Of a stretch of DNA of 64,000 bases, positions 17,375 to 26,352 are shown piece after piece (position 1 is the stretch's first letter; each line of letters starts with the position of its first letter). The stretch is taken from the NCBI RefSeq assembly GCF_029543125.1, contig NZ_JARQWW010000003.1:124001-188000 (forward strand). Reading direction: 5' to 3'. A model generated the notes under the pieces. The model did no database searches. It was not told where the DNA came from and saw nothing but the letters and a program-made list of their open reading frames with translations. The position numbers were made by a program, and so were the translations under genes. This stretch comes from Caulobacter segnis. Its GTDB lineage: Bacteria; Pseudomonadota; Alphaproteobacteria; Caulobacterales; Caulobacteraceae.

Positions 17375-18978
17375 CGGCTCGTCTCCAGGTGCTGGATGAG
17401 GATGCTCATGTTGCGGATGTAGGTCCCGGTCGAGATGCCCATGGGTCCGGTGGGCTCCGTGAAGGGCGACGTGTCCCAGGCGTCGCCCACCTGGCCGCGA
17501 TCCTTGAACCCGGGCGGGGGCGCCGCCGGGCCGTCGCCGCGGTAAGGATGGCTGGTGGTCCGCAGCTCCGTGGGCCAGTAGCCCTCGGCGTTGAGGCCTG
17601 CGATCAGCTCGGCCGTGCGGCGGTCGTTGGCCGCTCGGCTGGTGGTGGTGTCCATGTTGAGGTCGGAGCCGACGATGTCGTCGATGACGAAGAAGCGGGG
17701 CAGGGGGCGCGGCCCCTTGGCCTTCAGGACCGAGTTCTTCGACGCCTCCGCCGGGGGCGTGGCGACCAGCTTGCGGTAGCGCGCCCACAGCGCCTTTGTG
17801 TTCGGATTGCGCTGGCCCATTTCGTCGCCCTTGGCCGGGCCGACATAGTACTCGCCGTTCTGGGCGTTGGACCCGCGCCGATGGACGTGGATCGGCTGGT
17901 TGGTCTCCGGGTCGTAGTGAGTGAAATGCGTCCGCCCGTCCTTGGTGTGCTTGGCCTTGGGCAGCTCGATGCTGTCCAGCCAGGTCAGGGCCTCGGGGAT
18001 GCGGGCCAGGTACTTGGTGTCCCCGGTCAGCTCGTAGAAATCCATCAGGTTGGACAGGTTCGCCGCCGTGGTGTGGGTGGCGATGGAGCGGGGCTCATAG
18101 GTGCGCGCCCCGGCGGGCTGCAGGTCCTTGGTGTACTGCAGCGACCAGCCCGGCGTCGGCTGGCCATGCTGGCTGGCCACCACCACGTTCATGGCGCGGT
18201 TGATCGTGTCCAGCACCCGGCTGTCGCCCAGCGTCTGGTAGATCAGCAGCAGGAAGCCGACGTTCTCGGTCAGGACCTCATCATTGAAGGTCACGTATCC
18301 GGTGTAGTCGGGCTTGCCGTGGTTCTGGAATTCGCCCGCCCACGGATAGCGCTGCGGCCAGCCGCCGTTGGGATACTGGCTCTCGCGGATGAAGCTGACG
18401 GCCTTCTCCAGGGCCGGCCGCCACTTCGGATCGCGCTTCTCCAGATAGAGCCGCAGCAGGAGCTTGCCGGACTCCACCGTGGCGTGATCGTCGAAGGTGG
18501 CGTTGCCGTAGTAGTGCTGGAATTCCTCCAGCCGCCATCCGTTCTTGCCGATGGTCTCGTACCAGTCGCGCAGCGACGCTTCGCCCGCGAAGTCGATGAT
18601 GTAGTTCCAGCCACCCGTGGGATGCTGGCCGAAGATCAACGCCTCGGCGGTCCGTTCGGCGGCCTGGTAATAGGTCTCGTCCCCGGTGGCGTGATAAGCG
18701 TCCAGGAACAGCTGGCCCATTTCCGGCGTGCCCGGCGCCTGGGTCCAGATCATGGTGGGCTTGGCCTCCATCTCGCCCCAGCGGCGCGAGAAGTCGGGCA
18801 GGTAGGACCAGACATAGCCCCCGTTGGTCGCCACCTTGTCCGTCATGAAGGCGGTGGCGCGCTTCATGGCGTCCGTCACCTCGGCGCGGGTAGGGGCCTT
18901 GGCGGGCGCTTGGGCCATCGCCGTTCCGGCCAGAATGAAGGCAAGCGCGGCCCCCGCCGCAAAGCTGCGTCGCAACAT
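17371..18978 (-). CDS. pectate lyase, PL10-like
   Basis: Secreted 535-residue polygalacturonate lyase candidate. The signal peptide is MLRRSFAAGAALAFILAGTAMAQ. The (alpha/alpha) toroid-type body contains GGWPQRYPW, the hallmark of the pectic acid lyase (PL10) family, together with GGWNYIIDFAG and YYGNATFDDHAT. The ATG at 18978 has GGAGGAG upstream; longer in-frame starts precede the signal and are rejected. It would cleave polygalacturonate by beta-elimination. It is first of two coupled genes and divergent from the GH43 gene across the LacI-type operator region. Confidence 0.85.
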   Translation of the reverse strand: MLRRSFAAGAALAFILAGTAMAQAPAKAPTRAEVTDAMKRATAFMTDKVATNGGYVWSYLPDFSRRWGEMEAKPTMIWTQAPGTPEMGQLFLDAYHATGDETYYQAAERTAEALIFGQHPTGGWNYIIDFAGEASLRDWYETIGKNGWRLEEFQHYYGNATFDDHATVESGKLLLRLYLEKRDPKWRPALEKAVSFIRESQYPNGGWPQRYPWAGEFQNHGKPDYTGYVTFNDEVLTENVGFLLLIYQTLGDSRVLDTINRAMNVVVASQHGQPTPGWSLQYTKDLQPAGARTYEPRSIATHTTAANLSNLMDFYELTGDTKYLARIPEALTWLDSIELPKAKHTKDGRTHFTHYDPETNQPIHVHRRGSNAQNGEYYVGPAKGDEMGQRNPNTKALWARYRKLVATPPAEASKNSVLKAKGPRPLPRFFVIDDIVGSDLNMDTTTSRAANDRRTAELIAGLNAEGYWPTELRTTSHPYRGDGPAAPPPGFKDRGQVGDAWDTSPFTEPTGPMGISTGTYIRNMSILIQHLETSR

Positions 18979-19105
18979 GGTCGTTCTCCTCCACGGCCGC
19001 GCTTTGCGCGGTCCCATCCGGCCTCTCGAAACCCTTCTGAACAAGGGAGCGGAGGCCGCTTGCGGTCAGAAAGCCCGTGATCGCGATCAACGGTCAAGCA
19101 AATAA

Positions 19106-19119
19106 TGACACCGGTAACA
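19106..19119. promoter_or_regulatory. LacI-type palindrome, site 1
   Basis: TGACACCGGTAACA matches the TGNNACCGGTNNCA shape bound by many LacI-family sugar regulators, with the central CCGG. It lies in the 299-base region between the divergent pectate lyase and GH43 genes. The regulator is not encoded in this window, so the identity of the protein is inference. Confidence 0.6.
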
Positions 19120-19149
19120 TTGCCTCACGAAAGGCGGCGTCATACGGTT

Positions 19150-19161
19150 GGTACCGGTACC
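19150..19161. promoter_or_regulatory. LacI-type palindrome, site 2
   Basis: GGTACCGGTACC is a perfect 12-base palindrome with the same ACCGGT core as site 1. Its centre is 43 bases from the centre of site 1, close to four helical turns. A third, weaker element with a CCGG core (TAACCGGGTTA, 19169-19179) follows. The cluster fits cooperative binding by one regulator controlling both divergent pectin units. Confidence 0.6.
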
Positions 19162-19277
19162 TTTCCCATAACCGGGTTACAGGTCCAGAGTGACGCGACC
19201 GCGCCTATAGGCGGGCCGGTCGATGCGGAAGGCAGCCGTCAGAGCTGTCCGCCGTGGAGGAGCCTGAAGGACTGACC

Positions 19278-20903
19278 ATGACCAAACTGACTCGCCGCGG
19301 CGCCCTGGGCGCGACTCTGCTGGGAGCCGGCGCAGCCGCTCTGCCGCCCGTGGCCGCGGAGGCGCAGACCGGCCTAGGACGGCTGCCGTCGAAGACCCCG
19401 GGCGGACCCCGCTGGGGCAAGACCTTCGAGGGGCAGCGCAAGGCCGATCTCGGGAACGGCACGTTCCTCAATCCGATCATGGCCGGCGACCACCCCGATC
19501 CTTCGATCCTGAAGGACGGCGCCGACTACTACATGACCTTCTCGTCGTTCGACGCCTATCCGGGCGTGCCGATCTGGCATAGCCGCGACCTGGTCAACTG
19601 GAAGCCGGTGACCACCGCCCTGACCAAAAATGTCGGCTCGATCTGGGCGCCGGAGCTGATCAAGCACCAGGGCCGGTTCTACATCTACCTGCCGGCCAAG
19701 TTCCCGGACAACAACACCAGCTACGTGATCTGGGCGGACAAGATCGAGGGGCCGTGGAGCGAGCCCATCGACCTGAAGCTGCCGCGTTATATCGACCCCG
19801 GCCACGCGGTGGACGCGGACGGCACGCGCTGGCTGTTCCTGTCGGGCGGCGACCGCATCAAGCTGGCGCCGGACGGCCTGTCGACCGTAGGCAAGCCCGA
19901 GCACGTCTATGACCCCTGGCGCTATCCGGAGGACTGGGAGGTCGAGGGTTTCTCGCCCGAAGGCCCCAAGATCACCAAGCACGGCGACTACTACTACCTG
20001 ATCACCGCCGTGGGCGGCACGGCGGGTCCGCCGACCGGCCACATGGTCATCGTCGCGCGCTCCAAGTCCCTGGCCGGCCCGTGGGAGGATGATCCCAAGA
20101 ACCCGGTGGTCCGCACCGAGGACAATTCGGAGATGTGGTGGTCGCGCGGCCATGCCACCCTGGTCCAGGGCCCGGCGGGCGACTGGTGGTGCGTGTATCA
20201 CGGCTACGAAAACGGCTTCTACACCCTGGGCCGCCAGACCCTGCTGGCCCCGGTGACCTGGACCAAGGACGGCTGGTTCACCGTCGGCGGCGGCGATCTG
20301 TCCAAGCCCATGCCCAAGCCCAAGGGCGGCCAGGCCGTGCCGCACGGCATGGCCCTGTCGGACGACTTCTCCACCGACAAGTACGGCATGCAGTGGAACT
20401 TCTTCGATCCGGGCAAGGACGAGGGCAAGCGCATCAAGCGCGCCAACGGCGTGCTGGAGCTGACCGCCACGGGCGAGGCGCCGTCAACCTCATCGCCGCT
20501 GATCTTCATCAATGGCGACCAGGCCTATGAGATCGAGTGCGAGATCGAGATCGACCCCGGCGTCCGCGCCGGCCTGATCCTGTTCTACGACCGCAAGCTA
20601 TATTGCGGCCTGGGCTTCGACCCCAAGAACTTCGTCACCCATCAGTACGGCATCGAGCGGGGCCGTCCGGCCAATCCGCACGGCCAGCGCATGATCATGC
20701 GCCTGCGCAACAACCGCCACATCGTCAGCTTCCACACCAGCGGCGACGGCGGAAAGACCTGGAAGCGGTTCGACCGGGGCATGGAGGTCAGCGGCTATCA
20801 CCACAACGTCCGCGGCGGCTTCATGATGCTGAAGCCCGGCCTCTACGCCGCCGGCCAGGGCTCGGCCCGCTTCCGCAACTTCAAGTACCGGGCGCTCGAC
20901 TGA
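19278..20903 (+). CDS. glycoside hydrolase family 43 protein with C-terminal beta-sandwich
   Basis: 541 residues with a Tat-type signal (LTRRGALGATLLGAGAAAL). The five-bladed propeller begins NPIMAGDHPDPSI, where the second Asp of HPDPS is the expected general base. VDADGTRWLFLSGG and EGFSPEGPKI supply the other conserved acids. From about residue 360 a concanavalin-A-like domain follows (LSDDFSTDKYGMQWNFF). The ATG at 19278 has GAAGGA upstream. It is likely an arabinofuranosidase, xylosidase or galactan hydrolase acting on pectin side chains; the exact substrate is not decidable. Its stop overlaps the esterase start. Confidence 0.88.
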   Translation: MTKLTRRGALGATLLGAGAAALPPVAAEAQTGLGRLPSKTPGGPRWGKTFEGQRKADLGNGTFLNPIMAGDHPDPSILKDGADYYMTFSSFDAYPGVPIWHSRDLVNWKPVTTALTKNVGSIWAPELIKHQGRFYIYLPAKFPDNNTSYVIWADKIEGPWSEPIDLKLPRYIDPGHAVDADGTRWLFLSGGDRIKLAPDGLSTVGKPEHVYDPWRYPEDWEVEGFSPEGPKITKHGDYYYLITAVGGTAGPPTGHMVIVARSKSLAGPWEDDPKNPVVRTEDNSEMWWSRGHATLVQGPAGDWWCVYHGYENGFYTLGRQTLLAPVTWTKDGWFTVGGGDLSKPMPKPKGGQAVPHGMALSDDFSTDKYGMQWNFFDPGKDEGKRIKRANGVLELTATGEAPSTSSPLIFINGDQAYEIECEIEIDPGVRAGLILFYDRKLYCGLGFDPKNFVTHQYGIERGRPANPHGQRMIMRLRNNRHIVSFHTSGDGGKTWKRFDRGMEVSGYHHNVRGGFMMLKPGLYAAGQGSARFRNFKYRALD

Positions 20904-21775
20904 TGAAGCCGATGATCGCAAGCGCCGTCGCCAGCCTCGCCCTGGCCGGCTCCGCCATGGCTCAGGCCCCGGCCGCGCCGCCCCAGTTCCGGGCGGTGAA
21001 GATCGTGCTGGTGGGCGACTCCACCACCGCCGTGCAGGGCGGCTGGGGTCCCAGCTTCTGCGGCAAGCACGTGATGTCCGCCGTGGCCTGCGTGAACCTC
21101 GCCCGGGGCGGCCGCAGCAGCGGCAGCTACCGCACCGAGGGTTCGTGGAACGTGGCGCTGAGCGAGATGAAGTCGGGCGGCTTCGTCGCCACCTACGTCC
21201 TCATCCAGTTTGGCCACAACGACCAGCCGGGCAAGCCCGGCCGCTCCACCGACCTCGCCACCGAGTTCCCGGTCTTCCTGAAGCGCTATGTGGAGGAGGT
21301 CCGCGCCGCCGGGGCGACTCCCGTGCTGCTCACGCCCCTGACGCGTCGCCAGTTCAAGGACGGCAAGCTGATCCGTGATCTGGAGCTGTGGGCTGAGGCG
21401 ACGCGCAAGGTGGCGGCCGAGACGGGAACCCCTCTGGTCGATCTGCACCAGGCCAGCGCCGATGCGGTGGACGCCATGGGCGCGGCGGCGGCGACCCGCT
21501 TCGCCCAGGCGCCGCCTTCGGCCGAGATCCTAGCCGCGGCCCGCGCGGGCACGACCATCTCGTCTCAGCCGGCGACGCCGGCCGCGGCCGTGGCCGCCGC
21601 CAACGCGCCCAACCCGCCGCAGCAGAACAACGCGGCGGTGGAGCCCATGGGCGCGGCCAAGCTGTCCTTCGACTACACCCACCTGGGTGTCGAGGGGGCG
21701 GACTACTTCGCCACCATGGTCACGGCGGGTCTGGCGCAGGCGGTTCCCGCCCTGCGGGGCGACCTGATCCCCTAG
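20903..21775 (+). CDS. GDSL/SGNH esterase, rhamnogalacturonan acetylesterase type
   Basis: 290 residues with a signal peptide (MIASAVASLALAGSAMAQ). The nucleophile is S40 in LVGDSTT, the oxyanion residues lie in NLARGGRSS and FGHNDQPG, and the DYTH near the C-terminus supplies the Asp-His pair. These are the CE12-type features. A Pro/Ala-rich insertion near residues 210-250 precedes the DYTH block and is longer than usual. It is coupled to the GH43 gene (ATGA overlap). The likely role is removing acetyl groups from pectin so the lyase and hydrolase can act. Confidence 0.85.
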   Translation: MKPMIASAVASLALAGSAMAQAPAAPPQFRAVKIVLVGDSTTAVQGGWGPSFCGKHVMSAVACVNLARGGRSSGSYRTEGSWNVALSEMKSGGFVATYVLIQFGHNDQPGKPGRSTDLATEFPVFLKRYVEEVRAAGATPVLLTPLTRRQFKDGKLIRDLELWAEATRKVAAETGTPLVDLHQASADAVDAMGAAAATRFAQAPPSAEILAAARAGTTISSQPATPAAAVAAANAPNPPQQNNAAVEPMGAAKLSFDYTHLGVEGADYFATMVTAGLAQAVPALRGDLIP

Positions 21776-23154
21776 GCCTTCTTGAAGCCGCGCAGGATGT
21801 TCGCCTCGGTGCTGAGCTGCAGCTGTCCGTAGTCGATGCGGCGGCACTCGGCGAACATCAGGTAGTAGTACTTCATCTGCTCCGACCACCAGTAGCCGGG
21901 GCAGTTGTCGCACTGCTTCATGGGCCGGGTGGTGATGTCCTCCAGCGCTGTGTAGCCGAAGGGCGCGCGGCTGGTGGCCTTCATCTGGCGATAGTGGATG
22001 GCGGTCAGCTGGCGATACCGCTCATCCCGGTCGCCGAGCCACAGGTTCAGGCAGGCGTCGGGATATTCCGGGCGGAGGCCGGTGTGCTTGCGGCGCGGCT
22101 GGCGGGTGGCGACGTCGATGGACTCCGGAATAATCCCGTAGGTCGCCTGCATCTCGGTGAAGGAGGCGAGGTAGTCGTCGCCCTCCTTCTTCTTGCCGAC
22201 TTGACCCAGCAGGCCGGCCAGATAGGCGGCCAGCTCGCTCTGGGCGGTGGAAGTCGTCTCGCCGGTCTCGAAATCCACCTGCGGGAACCACAGGCGCCCA
22301 TCGAAGCGCTTGGCCTGGTGCTTCAGGATCGCTTCGGTGGTCTCCAGCGACCAGCGGCGGCAGTCCTCGTCCCCGAACAGCTCCCAGGCGTCCCACAAAT
22401 ATTCGTAGAAGCTGTCGGCATAGACATCGATGCTGGCGACGCGGCTTGTGAACTCGCCCGTCTCGGCATGGATATTCGCCGCCATCAGCCCGATCTTCGA
22501 GCGACGATCCAGGGCGTGCTTCATGGCCCGCTTGGCCATGTTGAAGTACTTCGGATCCCCCGTCAGGCGGCTCAGCACCCCGAACTCGGTGATGTAGGTG
22601 CCGATCTCCGCCAGATTGGTCATGGGATCGCGCACCGCTCCGGTGCGCAGGTTCACGTAGCGCCAGGGCAGGCCGTGCGGCGAGGCGTCGAACGCCTTGG
22701 CCAGCCGGTCCGCCAGATCCTTGGCCTTGGCGAGCAGCATCGGATCACCACAGGCCAGGTGGGCGGAGATCAGGCCGCCGACCAGACGGATGTTGGTCTC
22801 GAAGACCTGGGCGTCGCCGTCCACGTCGAAGTTCAGACTGGTCTTCACCCAGTCGAGGCCCTGCTGGAACTCCTCGTCCAGCTCCATGACCCACAGGGTG
22901 TCCAGCGCCTCGACGAGCGACAGGCCCAGGTCATGTCCCTTGATGAAGAAGGACTGCGAGGTCCCGCTGACCGGATTGATCTCGTCCTTGCCCCACGCCT
23001 TGGCGACGTAGTTGCGCCAGGCCCACTGGAACTCGCGCTTCACGTCGGCGCCGAGGGCGGCCCAGTCCTCGGACGGAGCGGCGAAGGCGGGCGCGGCGCT
23101 GGACGCGGCGAGCAGGGCGAGGGCGTGGCGGCGCGTGAGGGGACTCAGCTTCAT
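21772..23154 (-). CDS. glycoside hydrolase family 47-type alpha-mannosidase
   Basis: 460 residues with a Tat-type signal (LTRRHALALLAASSAAPAFA). The (alpha/alpha)7 body has ALDTLWVMELDEEF, PWRYVNL, FGVLSRLTGDPKYF and RPEYPDACLNLW, all typical of class I mannosidases. GH47 is mainly eukaryotic; a Caulobacter enzyme is the known bacterial example, so this gene fits the host assignment. It hydrolyses alpha-1,2-mannosides by inversion with calcium. It is convergent with the esterase gene and shares its last 4 bases. Confidence 0.85.
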   Translation of the reverse strand: MKLSPLTRRHALALLAASSAAPAFAAPSEDWAALGADVKREFQWAWRNYVAKAWGKDEINPVSGTSQSFFIKGHDLGLSLVEALDTLWVMELDEEFQQGLDWVKTSLNFDVDGDAQVFETNIRLVGGLISAHLACGDPMLLAKAKDLADRLAKAFDASPHGLPWRYVNLRTGAVRDPMTNLAEIGTYITEFGVLSRLTGDPKYFNMAKRAMKHALDRRSKIGLMAANIHAETGEFTSRVASIDVYADSFYEYLWDAWELFGDEDCRRWSLETTEAILKHQAKRFDGRLWFPQVDFETGETTSTAQSELAAYLAGLLGQVGKKKEGDDYLASFTEMQATYGIIPESIDVATRQPRRKHTGLRPEYPDACLNLWLGDRDERYRQLTAIHYRQMKATSRAPFGYTALEDITTRPMKQCDNCPGYWWSEQMKYYYLMFAECRRIDYGQLQLSTEANILRGFKKA

Positions 23155-23191
23155 GCGGCGACCTTAGGGGGCGATCCCGCTGCGCGCCAAG

Positions 23192-23590
23192 CTAGTCGCG
23201 TTGCTTCGGCCGACCACGCGTCCGAGGCGCCTCGCGTTCGATGGCGACCGCGCCGACCAAGCGGTGATCAGCGTCCATGATGGGATAGAAGGTGATGGCG
23301 CAGCGATAGGTCTCGCCGTTCTTGCGATAGTTCAGAATGGTCGTGTCGTGCGGCTTGCCGGCCCGCAGCGCCTTGCGGATGTCCGCTCGCGCGGCGGGGC
23401 TCGTCTGCGGGCCCTGGAACATCTTCGGCGACTGTCCCAGCATCTCGGCCAGGCTGTAGCCGGTCATGCGTTCAAAGGCGGGGTTGGCATAGGTGATGTA
23501 CGGGCCATCGTCGTCGATGCGGCCGTCAGTGACGACCACGCCGTAGTCGGCGTCGTGGGCCAGGGCGGTGACAAGATCAGCAAACGACAT
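23192..23590 (-). CDS. single-domain PAS protein, LOV-like but without adduct cysteine
   Basis: 132 residues, essentially one PAS domain. ITYANPAFERMTGYSLAEMLGQSPKMFQGPQTSP matches the LOV/PAS core, but the position of the photoactive Cys in the usual NCRFLQ motif is occupied by SPKMFQ. Flavin adduct photochemistry is therefore not expected. A C-terminal basic tail (RTRGRPKQRD) follows. The gene is divergent from the chemoreceptor that also carries a PAS domain. A signalling partner is not visible in the protein itself. Confidence 0.8.
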   Translation of the reverse strand: MSFADLVTALAHDADYGVVVTDGRIDDDGPYITYANPAFERMTGYSLAEMLGQSPKMFQGPQTSPAARADIRKALRAGKPHDTTILNYRKNGETYRCAITFYPIMDADHRLVGAVAIEREAPRTRGRPKQRD

Positions 23591-23706
23591 GGTTTCGGCG
23601 GATACGACACTTTGGTTAATTAGGAAATTGGTAACTATACTTTTTAGGCTCTATTGGAGTGTTTTTCCCATCTAGAGTTGTGGATAACATTGATATTGGT
23701 CTCGAA

Positions 23707-23729
23707 GGCCCTGTAATTAGGGTCTTTTT
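23707..23729 (+). terminator. terminator-like hairpin in the chemoreceptor 5' leader
   Basis: GGCCCT (23707-23712) pairs with AGGGTC (23719-23724, one G-T wobble) around GTAATT, and is followed by five T. It is in the plus orientation with no plus-strand gene upstream for about 2 kb, so it is not a normal gene end. It lies 72 bases before the chemoreceptor start in an AT-rich 210-base gap. It could be an attenuator or mark a short transcript; the stem is short, so chance is possible. Confidence 0.4.
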
Positions 23730-23800
23730 AACAAACTTGACTGCACTAGCGGCTCCAATGAACGCCGGAAACCTACCGCGGCGGTTGCCAGGAGCTGACA

Positions 23801-25204
23801 ATGGCGTTCTTCAAAACGAGCCGAGTCGATCGGGATCTCGCGGCGCGAGTTGCTGAGTTGGAGGCGTCCAACGCCGCTATCGACCGCTCGCAAGCCGTCA
23901 TCGAGTTCAACCTCGACGGCGCCATCCTGACGGCGAACAAGAACTTCCTCGATACGATGGGCTACGCCCTGCCCGAGATTCAGGGCAAGCATCACCGTAT
24001 GTTCGTCTCGAACGAATATGCCCTGACCGAGGAGTATCGCGGTTTCTGGACGCGTCTCGCCCAGGGCGAGTTCTTCTCCGGCAAGTTCCAGCGCGTGGGC
24101 AAGGGCGGTTCCGAGGTCTGGATCCAGGGCGCCTACAACCCGATCTTCGACGCCGACGGCAAGCCGTACAAGGTCATCAAGTTCGCCAACAACATCTCCG
24201 ATGTCGAGGCCGAGCGCGCGCGTAATGACGCCGAGCGGAAGCGTTCGGAAGCGGAGCAGGAAGGCGTGGTCAACGCCATGGCCGACGGCCTGGCCCGCCT
24301 GGCGGCCGGTGACCTGCAGGCGCGGATCGACGTGGCCATGCAGGGCCGCTACCAGCGCATCAAGGACGACTTCAACAGCGCCGCCGCCAGTCTGCGCGAA
24401 GCCATGATGGGCATCGCCGTGGCCGCCGGCGGCCTGCGCCGCGGCTCCGACGAGATCGCCGAGGTTACGGACGACCTTGCCCGCCGCACCGAGCAGCAGG
24501 CCGCGCGTCTGGAAGAGACCGCCGCCACCCTCGACGAGATCACCGTCACCGTGAAACGCAGCGCCCAAGGCGCGGTCCAGGCCTCATCCGCCGCCACCGC
24601 CGCCCGCACCGACGCCGAGAACTCCGGCGCCGTCATGCGCGATGCGGTCAACGCTATGGGCGAGATCAAGCAGAGCTCGGGCCAGATCGGCAACATCATC
24701 GGCGTCATCGACGAGATCGCCTTCCAGACTAACCTGCTGGCCCTGAACGCCGGCGTCGAAGCCGCCCGTGCGGGTGAAGCCGGCAAAGGCTTTGCGGTCG
24801 TGGCGTCGGAAGTGCGGGCCCTGGCCCAGCGCTCCGCCGAAGCCGCCAAGGAGATCAAGACCCTGATCGCCAACAGCTCGGCCCAGGTCGAGCGCGGCGT
24901 GAAGCTGGTGGCCGACACCGGTCAGGCCTTGGGCGACATCGTCGGCAAGGTGGCCGAGATCGACGCCTTGATCTCCGAGATCGCCAGCTCCTCGCAGGAG
25001 CAATCCACCGGCCTGCACGAGGTGAACTCGGCGGTGAACCAGATGGACCAGGTCACCCAGCAGAACGCCGCCATGGTCGAGGAGGTCGCCGCTTCGGCCA
25101 GCAGCCTCAAGGCCGAAGCCGTTGAGCTGGCGGGTCTGGTGGGTCGGTTCGAGACCGGGCGTTCGGAGTTCGCAGACGCCGTCCCGGGTCGTCGCGCGGC
25201 CTAG
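23801..25204 (+). CDS. soluble PAS-containing methyl-accepting chemotaxis protein
   Basis: 467 residues with no transmembrane segment. The N-terminal PAS domain spans about residues 25-135 ([20 protein letters not shown] and [21 protein letters not shown]). A short HAMP-like linker follows ([18 protein letters not shown]), then a long coiled signalling domain whose tip reads [23 protein letters not shown]. The C-terminus (VPGRRAA) lacks a CheR/CheB-binding pentapeptide. An AGGAG site precedes the ATG. The PAS domain suggests an internal redox or flavin or heme cue (inference). Confidence 0.92.
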   Translation: MAFFKTSRVDRDLAARVAELEASNAAIDRSQAVIEFNLDGAILTANKNFLDTMGYALPEIQGKHHRMFVSNEYALTEEYRGFWTRLAQGEFFSGKFQRVGKGGSEVWIQGAYNPIFDADGKPYKVIKFANNISDVEAERARNDAERKRSEAEQEGVVNAMADGLARLAAGDLQARIDVAMQGRYQRIKDDFNSAAASLREAMMGIAVAAGGLRRGSDEIAEVTDDLARRTEQQAARLEETAATLDEITVTVKRSAQGAVQASSAATAARTDAENSGAVMRDAVNAMGEIKQSSGQIGNIIGVIDEIAFQTNLLALNAGVEAARAGEAGKGFAVVASEVRALAQRSAEAAKEIKTLIANSSAQVERGVKLVADTGQALGDIVGKVAEIDALISEIASSSQEQSTGLHEVNSAVNQMDQVTQQNAAMVEEVAASASSLKAEAVELAGLVGRFETGRSEFADAVPGRRAA

Positions 25205-25348
25205 GGTTGTCTTGATTTAATAGAGCAACTCTATTCTATCGACTACGAGTAGTGTTTGCAGTCAAGCTGTGATCCGTCAGGCATAAAGGGCGTTCAGTCC
25301 TTTGCGTCTCCACGGCGTTCCTTGAACTCAACAGCATACGGCGGACGC

Positions 25349-25591
25349 ATGCGCTCCATACGCGCCACCTTCACCTACCTGTCGCTCAGCATCAGCGGGC
25401 TGATCGCCCTCGGCTTCATTCTGGGCGGTCTGTACATGGTCGCGCGCGCCATGCAGTTCATCACCACCGCAGGCGGCTTCTTCCTGATGATCGTCGGCCT
25501 GTGGGGGATGCTGGAGACGGTCCGCCAGTTGCTGATCACCTGGAAGTACGCCCACATGCCGCGCCATTTCTGGAAGCAGCGCGCGGACTGA
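25349..25591 (+). CDS. small two-helix membrane protein
   Basis: 80 residues starting MRSIRATFTYLSLSISGLIALGFILGG, with a second helix AGGFFLMIVGLWGMLETV and a basic tail. The ATG at 25349 is preferred since the upstream in-frame region is not hydrophobic and has poor codon use. It stands alone between the chemoreceptor and hemolysin III genes. I do not recognise the family. Confidence 0.6.
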   Translation: MRSIRATFTYLSLSISGLIALGFILGGLYMVARAMQFITTAGGFFLMIVGLWGMLETVRQLLITWKYAHMPRHFWKQRAD

Positions 25592-25597
25592 CCGCGT

Positions 25598-26266
25598 CTA
25601 GTGCTGGCTGGCCAGCACCACGCCCAGCAGCACCGCGACATAGTGCAGGCAGGCGCCGCCGATCACATGGCCGTGCCAGATCGCCCGGCGGAAGCGCAGC
25701 TTCTTCATCAGGTAGAAGACCACGCCCGTGGAATAGATCACGCCGCCCAGGGCCAGCATCAGCAGGGCGGGCCAGGACAGGCCCTGGATCATCGGCTTGA
25801 TCGCCACCAGCACCAGCCAGCCCAGGGCGAGGTACAGCACCACCCAGAAGCGACGATCCAGCCCCGACAGGAACAGCTTTCCCAGCGCTCCGATCCCCGC
25901 GATGGTCCATACCGCCGCCGTCATGCCGATCGACCAGGCGCCGGTCAGGTTGTGCAGGGTGAAGGGCGTGTAGGAGCCGGCGATCATCAGGAAGATGCCC
26001 GCATGGTCCAGCCGGCGCAGGGTCGGGCGCCATTCCGGCTTGGCGAAGTTGTACGCCGTGGAGAAGCCCAGCATCGCCACCAGGCCGGCGGCGTAGATCG
26101 ACACCGCCACGATCTGGTCCAGCGAGCCGCGGCCGACCGCCAGACCCAGCAAGGTCCCGCCGCCGAACAGCGCCAACACCAGGCCGGAGATGTGGACGAT
26201 CAGGTCGGCGCACTTGGCGCCGGGCGTGGGATAGTGGCGGGGCGGAATGACGCTGGGCAGGGACAT
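25598..26266 (-). CDS. hemolysin III family (TrhA/YqfA) membrane protein
   Basis: 222 residues with seven predicted membrane helices. Family signatures are FSTAYNF, RRLDHAGIFLMIAGSYTPF (conserved His and Ser/Thr) and IWHGHVIGGACLHYVAVLL (a His pair near the end). These His and Asp residues form the putative metal site of the CREST superfamily. The ATG at 26266 begins the natural N-terminus MSLPSVIPP; the longer frame upstream is not coding-like. It is associated with membrane lipid or proton homeostasis in the literature, and the reaction here is unassigned. Confidence 0.88.
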   Translation of the reverse strand: MSLPSVIPPRHYPTPGAKCADLIVHISGLVLALFGGGTLLGLAVGRGSLDQIVAVSIYAAGLVAMLGFSTAYNFAKPEWRPTLRRLDHAGIFLMIAGSYTPFTLHNLTGAWSIGMTAAVWTIAGIGALGKLFLSGLDRRFWVVLYLALGWLVLVAIKPMIQGLSWPALLMLALGGVIYSTGVVFYLMKKLRFRRAIWHGHVIGGACLHYVAVLLGVVLASQH

Positions 26267-26352
26267 GGGAAGTGACTCGACTGGAAACGCTGTCGTTTCT
26301 AGTGGGCACTCTGGACCATTTTGCGACGCAGCACACCCCGGCTGCGACAAGA

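Noticed and set aside
25219..25235. AATAGAG-CAA-CTCTATT hairpin after the chemoreceptor
   Set aside because: AT-rich 7-base stem with no T-run; weak as a terminator and not added to the list.
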